25,769 bases of DNA, from IMG/VR virus record IMGVR_UViG_3300010885_018468, positions 1 to 25,769 of that record; one strand, written 5' to 3'. This DNA comes from a virus. Position 1 is the first letter of the stretch. The number at the start of each line of letters is the position of its first letter. The position numbers were made by a program, and so were the translations under genes. The notes under the pieces were generated by a model, which was not told the DNA's origin, ran no database searches, and saw only the letters and a program-made list of their open reading frames with translations. This document shows positions 1 to 7,903 of this stretch, in pieces.

Positions 1-1
1 C

Positions 2-1438
2 TTTTCTAAAATTGAGACTTCTACGGTAAAGTATACAAATGACCGTCAGACAAGACCAATTAAAGATGGTCAAGACATCACAGTTAATTCTTGGACTCGC
101 AAAGAGCCTACAACATTTACGGTCATTGAAGTGAAAATGATTGAGCCTCATACGCTTAAAAAAGGCGTTGAACTAGGTATGATTTTTCATACTTTATTTA
201 ACACTATTCCTTTTATCCGTGATGAAGAAGATGTAATAAAGCACCAAGAACACGACCAAAAGACGCACGGCTCTTGGGCTAATAGTTCAGCGCGCTCCGC
301 AAAAGAAATTGAAGTTCAGCAACGAATTACACAAATTGAACATAAGTCTTATCCTACCGATGACGATGGAATGACATCTAATAGAGTGACAGCCATTTAT
401 GAAACTAAAGATGGCACAAAAATAAAACTACTTCACGACAACGAAAAAACAGCAGACGGAAATATCTCGATGACTACAAAAGGTTATCTTTTTGTTGATG
501 GAGGAGTGAAACAAATTGCTGACCTTGAATCTAGTCGCCCTAATAATTTTGTACCTGAAGCGGGAGCGATAATAGATAGAATTCAAGTAGAACCTGAATA
601 CAAACGCCAAGGCATTGCTACTGCAATGTTAAATTTTGCTCGTTCTTATTCTCAAGACGGTATCAAAATTGACCATTCTTTTTCTTTGACAGATGATGCA
701 AAAGGCTGGAGTGGTGTTGTAAAGCACGAAGGCGGAGGACACGACCAGTCCACTCACGGTAACTGGGCTACAGGTCAAAAAGGTGGAAGCGGATTAAGCC
801 ATCGCGAGATGTTTGAATTGAAAAAACAACCTGACCCTCTTGTAAGCAAAGTTTATGCTGCTGAAGAAAAAAATCATAATCAAATTCAAGATAAAAATGC
901 AGATATGCCTTCTGCCCCTAATCGCACACAATTTACTAATTACGCTGATTACGACAAAGCCTACAAACAGTATTCAAAAGATTTTACTGCTTGGTCTAAA
1001 AAAGTTACAACCTCGCTAATTTCGCCTTTAGGACAAAAGCATTTAGATGGAACGCCTCGAGGTCTTAATGGTTATGTAAGAGATGTAATAAGACAAGATT
1101 GGTTTGTTGAGGCATTTGGAAAAGGTGGGGTTGCTGGAAATAATCTTGAGGTTAAAGTCTCATCTGCTAATGAGGCTGGGGCGTATCAAATTGGATTTAA
1201 GGGCGACCTACCCGTAAGTATTTTGAGAGTAAGCAGAGGTTATTCAAAAGCGGAACCTACTATTGTTCACGAAATTGCTCATTATGCTACAACGATTAGT
1301 GCTACTTCACCTCACGGCGGACACGGAGTAGAGTTCGCTCGAAATCATATATTCATAACAAGTAAATTATTTGGAGCAAGTTTCGCAGACGGACTTGAGA
1401 CCGCTTACAGAGAGGCAGGTGTACCTCTTGGAGACTAA
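2..1438 (+). CDS. Multidomain phage protein, 5' partial: GNAT acetyltransferase and HExxH metallopeptidase domains with two HDQKTHG motifs
   Basis: The frame is open from base 2, so the N-terminus lies outside the window and the GTG at 131 need not be the start. Counting base 2 as residue 1, an HDQKTHG motif sits at about residues 80-94. It is followed by a GNAT-type acetyltransferase domain whose acetyl-CoA loop reads VEPEYKRQGIATAML (about 196-212). A second motif is at 241-256. The C-terminal domain carries HEIAH (423-427) and, 14 residues later, HGVEF, the arrangement of a zinc metallopeptidase (HExxH plus a third His, somewhat SprT-like). Seen: both motifs and both active-site signatures. 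Known: GNATs transfer acetyl groups to amines, and HExxH proteins hydrolyse peptides. Inferred: these are effector or maturation domains carried by a head-associated protein. Substrates are unknown. Confidence 0.75.
   Translation, partial: FSKIETSTVKYTNDRQTRPIKDGQDITVNSWTRKEPTTFTVIEVKMIEPHTLKKGVELGMIFHTLFNTIPFIRDEEDVIKHQEHDQKTHGSWANSSARSAKEIEVQQRITQIEHKSYPTDDDGMTSNRVTAIYETKDGTKIKLLHDNEKTADGNISMTTKGYLFVDGGVKQIADLESSRPNNFVPEAGAIIDRIQVEPEYKRQGIATAMLNFARSYSQDGIKIDHSFSLTDDAKGWSGVVKHEGGGHDQSTHGNWATGQKGGSGLSHREMFELKKQPDPLVSKVYAAEEKNHNQIQDKNADMPSAPNRTQFTNYADYDKAYKQYSKDFTAWSKKVTTSLISPLGQKHLDGTPRGLNGYVRDVIRQDWFVEAFGKGGVAGNNLEVKVSSANEAGAYQIGFKGDLPVSILRVSRGYSKAEPTIVHEIAHYATTISATSPHGGHGVEFARNHIFITSKLFGASFADGLETAYREAGVPLGD
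239..283 (+). repeat. HDQKTHG motif copy 1
   Basis: Encodes KHQEHDQKTHGSWAN, immediately before the first GNAT domain. Its core 20 bases (251-270) are identical to those of copies 8 and 9. Confidence 0.9.
722..769 (+). repeat. HDQKTHG motif copy 2
   Basis: Encodes KHEGGGHDQSTHGNWA, between the GNAT and metallopeptidase domains. A Gly-rich spacer precedes HDQ, and Lys is replaced by Ser. Confidence 0.9.
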
Positions 1439-2180
1439 AGATTACGGCTGGGAAATTATTGACCCAATTCATCCTGATTTAATTCCTAAACCTCAAGAAG
1501 AAGAAGTTCGAAAGCACGGTGAACACGACCAAAAAACCCACGGTAACTGGGCTTCAGGCAATTATGAAAATCTTGCTGCTTGGTTCAAAGATGAAATAAA
1601 AGTTTTTGCGTCTGATACAGATAAAGAAGTTTATTTTATGGAGAAACTATTTAGCCAACGATTAAAGGGTTTCACCGAGGCTGCTCATCCTGAGTTTTCA
1701 GGAGCGATAAGCAATTATGAAAGTCGCCTTGGCTACGATATGAATGAGGCTCTGCGCGACCCTCAGATAAGTGAAGATGGCTATAAATCTACAATTGATT
1801 TACTTGATAAGGCGATGGATGTTGCTCCACCGCTATCCGAGGAGTTAGTTACCTATCGGGGAGTCAAAGGCAACGGATTAAAGTTTTTTGAAACTCTCAA
1901 AGTTGGAGATACTTGGGAAGATAAGGGCTACACCTCCACGACAATTGATGCTGGAGTTGCTCAACAATTTGGCGGTTCTCAACCTTATTACGACGGTTTA
2001 GTTTTCCGTATGAAGTTACCCGCTGGTACAAAAGGAATCTTTCCTGCGGGCTATCACGAACCTATGTATGGATGGACACCTTCTACGACTGAGGCTGAGT
2101 TCCTTATGCCTCGAGGAAGTAAGTTTAAAGTCGTTGCTCAACGTGGCAAGGTTTGGGATATAGAATTGGTAAAACAATGA
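1419..2180 (+). CDS. ADP-ribosyltransferase-like protein with N-terminal HDQKTHG motif
   Basis: A predicted 253-residue protein. After the motif (about residues 32-45) comes a helical segment and then the three signatures of an arginine-type (R-S-E) ADP-ribosyltransferase. These are TYRG with Arg at about 147, GYTSTT with the STS-like segment at 172-175, and EAE (E225, E227) near the C-terminus. Known: this class moves ADP-ribose from NAD to protein, often to arginine, and phages use it to reprogramme hosts. Inferred: an effector made with the virion. The start is uncertain. GTG at 1419 follows AGAGG, TTG at 1428 follows AGGTG, and TTG at 1371 is possible but far inside the previous gene. It overlaps the end of that gene and ends in an ATGA overlap with the next. 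Confidence 0.8.
   Translation: MYLLETKDYGWEIIDPIHPDLIPKPQEEEVRKHGEHDQKTHGNWASGNYENLAAWFKDEIKVFASDTDKEVYFMEKLFSQRLKGFTEAAHPEFSGAISNYESRLGYDMNEALRDPQISEDGYKSTIDLLDKAMDVAPPLSEELVTYRGVKGNGLKFFETLKVGDTWEDKGYTSTTIDAGVAQQFGGSQPYYDGLVFRMKLPAGTKGIFPAGYHEPMYGWTPSTTEAEFLMPRGSKFKVVAQRGKVWDIELVKQ
1512..1553 (+). repeat. HDQKTHG motif copy 3
   Basis: Encodes KHGEHDQKTHGNWA, upstream of the ADP-ribosyltransferase domain. Confidence 0.9.
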
Positions 2181-4810
2181 ACCTAGAAAAATTTCAATAC
2201 TCATCCTCTAAAGGGCTTTCTCTCGTCCTTGAAAAGCACGGCTCGCACGACCAAAAGACTCACGGTAATTGGGCAAACCTCACAGTTGATGGGCAAACCG
2301 TTGAAGGTAGAACTATCACGGGATTGATAGACAAGTTGAGTGAGAAAAAAACTCCTGGATTCAGCATTGACATCCGCACCAAACAATCTGCTAAAGATGG
2401 CTTTATCGCCTCTGATGTAGGAGCCGAGAGAGTGCTTGATTTCGCGCCTCTGAAGGCTTCTAGGGCTGCTTTGAGGACTGCTTTGAGGGATTACATCAAC
2501 GACCACGCTGAGTTGCTTGATAACAAGGGCAGTTTCTTCGGCGCTTGGGTTGAGGAAGGAAAACTTTACTTAGATGTCTCGAGAAGATACAGTTCTCGGT
2601 CAGAGGGTGTACGAGCAGGATTTAAAAACGAACAAAAAGCAATCTACGATGTCATCAATGACTCGTATATTTATATGAAGGATGAGGTCGATGAGCGAAC
2701 AAACAAAGCCCGTCTTGGTGGAAACTCCGAAGCCAGTCAAGGAAATGACCGAGAAGGAGAAGGACGCCTTCGTGGACGAAATCTTGCAAGCGATAGAGGG
2801 CAATCTCTAAATCCCCATATCTGCCTTGGCAGGTACCAGGTCCAAAAACACCGACAAGGTGAACACGACCAAGCAACTCACGGTAATTGGGCAGGGGATA
2901 GATACCCAACCGATTCAGTCAAGGGCGCCCGAGATGGCGCAAAAGAATACGCTTTCAAAAAAGGTTTAAATCCTGACGAAACAATTGATTACACCAAAGT
3001 TGTAGCCAATCGCGAACGAGCAGCGCGTATCGCTGATGTCTATGAGAATCTTCCGAAGATGGATAGAGATGCAGTCGATGAGTACGAAGCGCTGGCATCT
3101 GAAGTAGAAGAGCAGTTTGATTTTATGACCAAGACTCTAGGAGTCAAGGTTGAGTTCGTTGCAGAGGACCCATATAAGACATCAAAGGAAATGTTTGATG
3201 ATGTCAGCCGTGGGGTGTTAAAGGTTTTGCAAACAGAGACAACAGGCGCACACCCGCTTTTCTCAGATACACAAAACAATAAATTCCGAGCAGTTCACGA
3301 TTACTTTGGACACGCTGCTACTGGTCGAGGATTTGGTCAAGATGGCGAAGAGGCTGCTTGGGTTCACCACTCTCAGATGTTTACAGAAAAGGCTCGCGCT
3401 GCGCTAACAACAGAAACACGCGGACAGAATTCATTCTTTAATAACAGAGGCAAGCAGTTCGCTGACCAAAAGGTTGCCTTGCTCCCTGAAGAGTTTTGGT
3501 CCGTTCCAGCGGTATTTCAAAAGATTAAAGTTATTCGTTTTGCTGCTGGATTAAAGCCAGTCTTAAAGCACGAACAACACGACCAATCTAGTCACGGTAA
3601 TTGGGCGCGTGGTGTCTCCGCGGAAGATGAAGCACTAATTAACACAATGGATGGCGTTGGTCCTTCATTAGAAGATTTAGAAAACGCTCTGACCCCTGCG
3701 GAACAGGCTGATATGTCAGATTTAACACTTATGGTTAATAATGACTCAGGAATGTATGCCCAAGCAACTGATGGTATTGATGAAAGAGTTGAAGAGGCTT
3801 TCCAGGAAGCAAAATATGAGTATGAGGACCAAGGGGCTACCGACAAAGCAAATGAAGAATTAAGAAACCGCCTTTACGAAAAAATTCAAGACGAAATGGT
3901 TCAGGAATTTATCGAAAGCGATGATGGAACCTTGGCGCAATTGTGGCAAGAACAAAATGGTGGCGAAGAATTTAATCCTGAAGATTTGCACGGTCCGTTC
4001 GATGAAGTTTTTGGAATGACCTATGAAGTAAAAAATGCTCAGGGTGAAGTTGCCACAACCCTTAGTTCATCGACAACAAACATTTATCTTGATGGCGAGA
4101 GATTAGTCGTACAAGGCGAAGTTACGGATGATGCTGGTTTCCCTGCTGGTGAGTTCCAACGCAGTTTCTATAGAAGCCAAGATAAGGATGGCAATGAAAT
4201 TTGGGCTGTTGAACACGACCTATTCAAAATGGACGATGATTACGCTGGAGTTGGATTTGGTTCAAAGTTTATAGCCCAACAAGAGGCTTGGTATGTGGCT
4301 GTGGGAATTGGAAGAATTGATGTGGGTACAGCCTGGGATGGCGCTCGCCATTGGGCTAAATCAGGTTTTGATTTTGATGAAAGATATATGAGTCAAAATG
4401 TGCGAGAGTTGATAAAAGGCAGAATGTACAATTCCGCTGATTTTGCAGAGGGTTCAGCAAACCGAGTTGAGTTTGATTCTTTAGTTTCAAAAATGGTTAC
4501 AGAATATGACCCAACATCAACCACCTTCCGCGGTTCAACAAAAACAATTAACTCGGATGATTTCCCTATTCCAAATGATTTCTTGATGATTGGGTATGGC
4601 GATAGATTTGAGACAGGCACTAATCAAATTACTGGCAAGCCCGTGTATTCTTGGGCTGGGGCAAGATTGCTAGATAGCCTCAATATGAAGTATCAAAAGG
4701 GATTGAGCCAAGAAGGTCGCACAATCCAACAGGGTCCAATTGACCGTGATGGTGATGGCTTGGTCTACGACGGCACCCCTCGCGAAAAGCCCGCTCCTGC
4801 GGTAAACTAA
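2177..4810 (+). CDS. Large polyvalent-type phage protein with three HDQKTHG motifs, a conserved HDxFGH domain, a GNAT-like domain and a C-terminal DGDG tail
   Basis: 877 residues from ATG 2177, chosen because it forms an ATGA overlap with the preceding stop. Motif copies at about residues 20-33, 224-239 and 464-477 cut it into three parts. Part 1 (about 50-165) is a compact alpha/beta domain with FGAWVEEGKLYLDVS, which I do not recognise. Part 2 has a conserved-looking core, HDYFGH (374-379) then GEEAAWVHH (about 390-398) and TETRGQNS; the His and Glu pattern could bind metal, but I cannot name the family. Part 3 has an acidic helical region and a GNAT-like segment (GVGFGSK to about GFDFD, 690-740). 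It ends in DRDGDGLVYDGTP (about 857-869), an EF-hand-like Asp loop also found in the gene at 23675. Overall function unknown; likely a multi-effector virion protein. Confidence 0.7.
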   Translation: MNLEKFQYSSSKGLSLVLEKHGSHDQKTHGNWANLTVDGQTVEGRTITGLIDKLSEKKTPGFSIDIRTKQSAKDGFIASDVGAERVLDFAPLKASRAALRTALRDYINDHAELLDNKGSFFGAWVEEGKLYLDVSRRYSSRSEGVRAGFKNEQKAIYDVINDSYIYMKDEVDERTNKARLGGNSEASQGNDREGEGRLRGRNLASDRGQSLNPHICLGRYQVQKHRQGEHDQATHGNWAGDRYPTDSVKGARDGAKEYAFKKGLNPDETIDYTKVVANRERAARIADVYENLPKMDRDAVDEYEALASEVEEQFDFMTKTLGVKVEFVAEDPYKTSKEMFDDVSRGVLKVLQTETTGAHPLFSDTQNNKFRAVHDYFGHAATGRGFGQDGEEAAWVHHSQMFTEKARAALTTETRGQNSFFNNRGKQFADQKVALLPEEFWSVPAVFQKIKVIRFAAGLKPVLKHEQHDQSSHGNWARGVSAEDEALINTMDGVGPSLEDLENALTPAEQADMSDLTLMVNNDSGMYAQATDGIDERVEEAFQEAKYEYEDQGATDKANEELRNRLYEKIQDEMVQEFIESDDGTLAQLWQEQNGGEEFNPEDLHGPFDEVFGMTYEVKNAQGEVATTLSSSTTNIYLDGERLVVQGEVTDDAGFPAGEFQRSFYRSQDKDGNEIWAVEHDLFKMDDDYAGVGFGSKFIAQQEAWYVAVGIGRIDVGTAWDGARHWAKSGFDFDERYMSQNVRELIKGRMYNSADFAEGSANRVEFDSLVSKMVTEYDPTSTTFRGSTKTINSDDFPIPNDFLMIGYGDRFETGTNQITGKPVYSWAGARLLDSLNMKYQKGLSQEGRTIQQGPIDRDGDGLVYDGTPREKPAPAVN
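2234..2275 (+). repeat. HDQKTHG motif copy 4
   Basis: Encodes KHGSHDQKTHGNWA near the N-terminus. Nearly base-for-base identical to copy 8 over about 35 bases. Confidence 0.9.
2691..2810 (+). CDS. Possible 39-residue protein encoded inside the large gene in another frame
   Basis: ATG 2691, preceded by GATGAGGTC, opens a 39-codon frame ending at TAA 2808. Its product (MSEQTKPVLVETPKPV..., ending in KDAFVDEILQAIEGNL) is acidic and looks protein-like. Over the same bases the large frame reads an odd Arg/Gly/Asn-rich linker. The small protein just after the large gene (4815) is similar in length and style: it starts MS-x-Q and has an acidic C-terminal stretch with xFxDxxxxQ-like spacing. Either the stretch is truly dual-coding, or the small frame is the real one and the large frame only passes through it. 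Function unknown. Confidence 0.4.
   Translation: MSEQTKPVLVETPKPVKEMTEKEKDAFVDEILQAIEGNL
2846..2893 (+). repeat. HDQKTHG motif copy 5
   Basis: Encodes KHRQGEHDQATHGNWA, upstream of the HDYFGH domain. Two extra residues precede HDQ, and Lys is replaced by Ala. Confidence 0.9.
3566..3607 (+). repeat. HDQKTHG motif copy 6
   Basis: Encodes KHEQHDQSSHGNWA, the most divergent core (QSSHG), upstream of the acidic and GNAT-like part. Confidence 0.88.
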
Positions 4811-4814
4811 CCCT

Positions 4815-4961
4815 ATGAGCAGACAAGATAGATTAGACGCGTTATCAAAACTTCACGCCTCGATGCCTGTTGAGATGGAAGGCTTGCCTGACGATAACGA
4901 GATTGCTTTCTTGGACAAGGTAGTGGAACAAAAACTAACCTCAGTTCAAGAAACTAAATAA
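4815..4961 (+). CDS. Small hypothetical protein, 48 residues
   Basis: ATG 4815 to TAA 4959-4961, four bases after the large gene. The product begins MSRQDRLDALSKLHASM and ends in an acidic helical stretch, NEIAFLDKVVEQKL, followed by a polar tail. It has no membrane segment or signal peptide. I do not recognise it. It resembles in style the small frame at 2691, so the two may be related. No strong ribosome-binding site is visible; translation may be coupled to the gene before it. Confidence 0.55.
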   Translation: MSRQDRLDALSKLHASMPVEMEGLPDDNEIAFLDKVVEQKLTSVQETK

Positions 4962-4973
4962 CAGTTGTAAACC

Positions 4974-5002
4974 TATCCGCTATCATTGCGGTATGGCGGA
5001 TA
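4974..5002 (+). promoter_or_regulatory. Candidate leaderless promoter flanked by an inverted repeat
   Basis: TATCAT (4981-4986) lies six bases before the ATG at 4993, the spacing expected if transcription starts at the start codon. No Shine-Dalgarno sequence precedes that ATG. The -10 is flanked by perfect 7-base inverted repeats, TATCCGC (4974-4980) and GCGGATA (4996-5002), a possible operator. No convincing -35 is visible. Confidence 0.4.
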
Positions 5003-7197
5003 TAGCCCCAAAGTTAATTTCTTTAAGCGCTGAGAGACTACTCGCGCTGCATCAGCGTATCCATAAGTCTGAAGCCTCACCAGCGACAATCGAAGTTCAC
5101 CACACAATCCTCAATGAGTTGGCTCGTCGCAAGATGGAGGCTCCAAAGGATGATTGGGATGCCTATGAAATCCTCGTTGATTCAATCAATGACGTAGACC
5201 TGACATCGCTTGGCTCTTCGTTACCAGCCGATATGGTCGCAGAGGTTATTAAATCCAGCGGTAGCAATGTGGGCAATGTACAGACTTTCCTAACTTCTCA
5301 AGGTTATGAAATGCGTATCGAGCCAATTGAGATTCCTCTTGACCCATTTGAGAAAATGATTCGTGAAGAGGATGGCGAGTTCACGGTTTATGATTCGACG
5401 GGACGACGCAAGTTTGGAACCTATCCATCAAAGGAAAAGGCTCAAGAACGCCTTGACCAAATTCACCGTTTTTCAAAGGCAGATAACACTCCACCAAAAA
5501 CAGTTCGAGATGCTGCTCGCCGTGCGCTTGATTGGATTAGCGAGGGTAAGGCTGGAGGCGGTTTCACTTCAGTTGGTCGTCATCGTGCATCACAGTTAGC
5601 ATCAGGTGAATCAATCTCACTAGATACTTTAAAGCGTATGAAATCTTTCTTTTCTCGTCACGAAGTTGATAAGAACGCAGTTGGATTTAGCCAAGGAGAA
5701 AAGGGTTATCCGTCAGCGGGTCGAGTCGCTTGGGACGCTTGGGGCGGAGATGCAGGATTCGCGTGGGCTGAGTCAATGGTTGCTCGCGCCGAGAAAGAAG
5801 AAGTTGCAAAACATAATCCAGGAAAGCACGACCAAAAAACTCACGGCAGTTGGGCTGATGGAATCGCTGAGGAAATCTTGGCTGGAGGACACCCTGAAGT
5901 TGAGCCTGAAAACTTATCCGCATTTTTAATGAAGGCATCTAAGAGAACCGACCACCCTGACTTAACAGAGTTAAGTATCAAGGGAACATTGCTCTATGGC
6001 GATGAGGGTATGGGAATTGCTCGCAAAGATATGCCTCAAATTCCTGGTAAAGAACGCGCTCGCTTTTTGGCAGAGATTGAAGCCGAACAAGGCGTTACCG
6101 CCGAAAAAGAAAAAATTGACCCAACAACCCTAAAGCCAGTTCAGAAAGAAATTTCCGCTTCTCGTTCAGGTGCCATTTACAATAAATTTCAAGAAGATGG
6201 CAAGATTCCAAAAGATGAAAGAATTCTCATTTCTAAAGATGGTTATGTTATTGATGGACACCATACTTGGGGCGCTGCTGTTGCTTTTTCTTTTGATAAT
6301 CCTGGAACTGAGTTGCCTGTTTATCGTCTGTCAATAAATGCAAAAGAAGCATTAGATATTTCGTTAAAGTGGGCTGCGGATAATGGTTTTGAAGGTCAAG
6401 CAATTGACGCACCTGCTAAAAAATCATTTATTTGGGAACCTCTTGAAAAGCACGGCTCGCACGACCAAAAGACGCACGGTGCGTGGGCTAACAATATGGT
6501 TGCAGATAAAGAACCTGAGCAGGGGCAATCAAAAGAAGCAATTGCACTTGCTCGCGCAGTTCGTGAGAAAGCAGTTGCAGCAGAACCAGTAATTACAAAA
6601 TTAGTTGAAGGCATTGCACAACAGTCAGGCGCAAAACTTGAAGGTCTTTCACAAAGAGTTAAATCTACAGATTCTCTTGCTCGAAAGATTGACTTAGACG
6701 CCGAGCAGGGATACCAAGGTGATAGAAAGAAAGCATCAGAAGAAATCTCTGACGCCAACCGTTACACACTTTCAGTTAAAGATGCCGATTACGCAGGTAC
6801 ATTGCAATCTGCCGTTACAGCATTTGAAGCAACTGGATGGAAAGTTAGAGTTAAGAATTTTTGGCAATCAGGCGACCCTTATGATGGTGTAAACATAAAG
6901 GCAGAGCGCGATGGTATTAAAGTTGAACTACAGATTCATACTCCGAAGTCATTCCAAGTTAAGGAAAAGGCTCTTCACGATATTTATGAGATTTACAGAA
7001 AATCCACAGATGATGGCGAGCGCCGTAGTTCTTGGGACAGAATGGTAAAGATAGCGACCCGAGTTCCTCGCCCATCTAACTATGCAACTATTCTTGGCGT
7101 CGGTACTTTGATTATGCAACAGTTCGAGACGGCTCAACAGGCTGGCTTGATAAAATCAACTGGGGTTGGTAAACTATCCCCTGAGAGGAGGGCATAA
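4993..7197 (+). CDS. Multidomain phage protein: conserved phage N-terminal region, ParB-like domain and RelA/SpoT-like domain, separated by two HDQKTHG motifs
   Basis: 734 residues. The N-terminal part (about 1-270) holds a short segment, FTVYDSTGRRKFGTYPSKE. It is followed by a tryptophan/glycine-rich stretch (RMKSFFSRHEVD, then WDAWGGDAGFAWA) that I associate with phage head-gene neighbourhoods, without a firm name. After motif copy 7 (273-288) comes a ParB-like domain with the core GYVIDGHHTWGAA (about 417-429), where ParB/Srx folds have DGHHR. After copy 8 (486-499) comes a RelA/SpoT-like nucleotidyltransferase: RVKSTDSLARKI (from about 555), ISDANRYT, then DGVNI and VELQIHT with the catalytic-type Glu, then HDIYEIYRK. 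Known: RelA/SpoT domains make or remove (p)ppGpp-type signals. Inferred: a synthetase-like effector. It probably starts a new transcript (leaderless promoter). Confidence 0.75.
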   Translation: MADIAPKLISLSAERLLALHQRIHKSEASPATIEVHHTILNELARRKMEAPKDDWDAYEILVDSINDVDLTSLGSSLPADMVAEVIKSSGSNVGNVQTFLTSQGYEMRIEPIEIPLDPFEKMIREEDGEFTVYDSTGRRKFGTYPSKEKAQERLDQIHRFSKADNTPPKTVRDAARRALDWISEGKAGGGFTSVGRHRASQLASGESISLDTLKRMKSFFSRHEVDKNAVGFSQGEKGYPSAGRVAWDAWGGDAGFAWAESMVARAEKEEVAKHNPGKHDQKTHGSWADGIAEEILAGGHPEVEPENLSAFLMKASKRTDHPDLTELSIKGTLLYGDEGMGIARKDMPQIPGKERARFLAEIEAEQGVTAEKEKIDPTTLKPVQKEISASRSGAIYNKFQEDGKIPKDERILISKDGYVIDGHHTWGAAVAFSFDNPGTELPVYRLSINAKEALDISLKWAADNGFEGQAIDAPAKKSFIWEPLEKHGSHDQKTHGAWANNMVADKEPEQGQSKEAIALARAVREKAVAAEPVITKLVEGIAQQSGAKLEGLSQRVKSTDSLARKIDLDAEQGYQGDRKKASEEISDANRYTLSVKDADYAGTLQSAVTAFEATGWKVRVKNFWQSGDPYDGVNIKAERDGIKVELQIHTPKSFQVKEKALHDIYEIYRKSTDDGERRSSWDRMVKIATRVPRPSNYATILGVGTLIMQQFETAQQAGLIKSTGVGKLSPERRA
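5809..5856 (+). repeat. HDQKTHG motif copy 7
   Basis: Encodes KHNPGKHDQKTHGSWA, between the N-terminal region and the ParB-like domain. Confidence 0.9.
6448..6489 (+). repeat. HDQKTHG motif copy 8
   Basis: Encodes KHGSHDQKTHGAWA, between the ParB-like and RelA/SpoT-like domains. Close DNA match to copy 4. Confidence 0.9.
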
Positions 7198-7201
7198 CAA
7201 A

Positions 7202-7903
7202 TTGCGATATTTTGTAAACTTTTACCGTAATGAGCCACATACTCTGTGGCGCTTCAATGTCGAATCTAACCGAATCCTTGAAGAGCGCTGGGATGCGCCT
7301 AACTGGACCCCGAGTACCTATATTGCACAGTATTTAGTAGATGGCGAAGCCAACCTCGAAGAGATTACTTTCGAGTTGGCTCAAAAGGCTTTCCCAATTG
7401 CCTTCAATGATGTTGCTAAATCAATCGGCTCTTATGAAGTATCTAAGGCTGAAGGCGAAAAGAAATACACACTTGGCGCTATGTATATTCCTGACCGTCT
7501 CGATGCACACAATGAGTGGACAGATGCCGAGGAGTTGCAAAGAGCAGTTTGGGATTATGTCCGAAGCAATGACCGTCGTATTCGATTACAACATAATCGC
7601 GACATTGTTGCAGGTGAGTGGGTTGAAGTTATGGCATTTCCATACGAACTAACAGTTCCAATTACAACCCCAAGCGGAATTATGGTCAATCATACTTATC
7701 CAGCAAACACAGTATTTCTTGGTGTTATTTGGGAGGATTGGGCGTGGGAAAAGATTCAACGTGGGGAAATCCTTGGCTATTCAATTGGTGGACGAGCAGA
7801 GCGCCTATATGTAGATATGGAAAAAAACGACCCGACTGCTACAGATGTTCACGTTGATACAATTATGAATCCTAAGAAAAAAAAGCCAAAGGAAACTAAA
7901 TGA
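7202..7903 (+). CDS. XkdF-like prohead protease (peptidase S78_2 type)
   Basis: 233 residues from TTG 7202, chosen because a strong GAGGAGGG (7185-7192) lies nine bases upstream. The TTG at 7166 has no such site. Family signatures are clear: YIPDRLDAHNEWTDAEELQ (about 95-113), a His in LQHNRD (H131), GEWVEV, then VFLGVIWEDWAWEKI, and GYSIGGRAER with the likely nucleophile S194. Known: XkdF-type proteases cleave scaffold and head proteins during capsid maturation. Position before scaffold and capsid genes fits that role. The basic C-terminus (PKKKKPKE) may bind DNA or act as a linker. It ends in an ATGA overlap with the next gene. If the HDQKTHG motifs are processing sites, this protease is the first candidate to cut them. 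Confidence 0.85.
   Translation: MRYFVNFYRNEPHTLWRFNVESNRILEERWDAPNWTPSTYIAQYLVDGEANLEEITFELAQKAFPIAFNDVAKSIGSYEVSKAEGEKKYTLGAMYIPDRLDAHNEWTDAEELQRAVWDYVRSNDRRIRLQHNRDIVAGEWVEVMAFPYELTVPITTPSGIMVNHTYPANTVFLGVIWEDWAWEKIQRGEILGYSIGGRAERLYVDMEKNDPTATDVHVDTIMNPKKKKPKETK

Noticed and set aside
1371-1438. Programmed frameshift joining the metallopeptidase and ADP-ribosyltransferase proteins
   Set aside because: No slippery site is visible, and plausible GTG or TTG restarts with Shine-Dalgarno-like sequences exist.
6396-6758. Minus-strand frame of 120 codons
   Set aside because: It lies opposite the motif and RelA/SpoT-like coding region and has no recognisable features.
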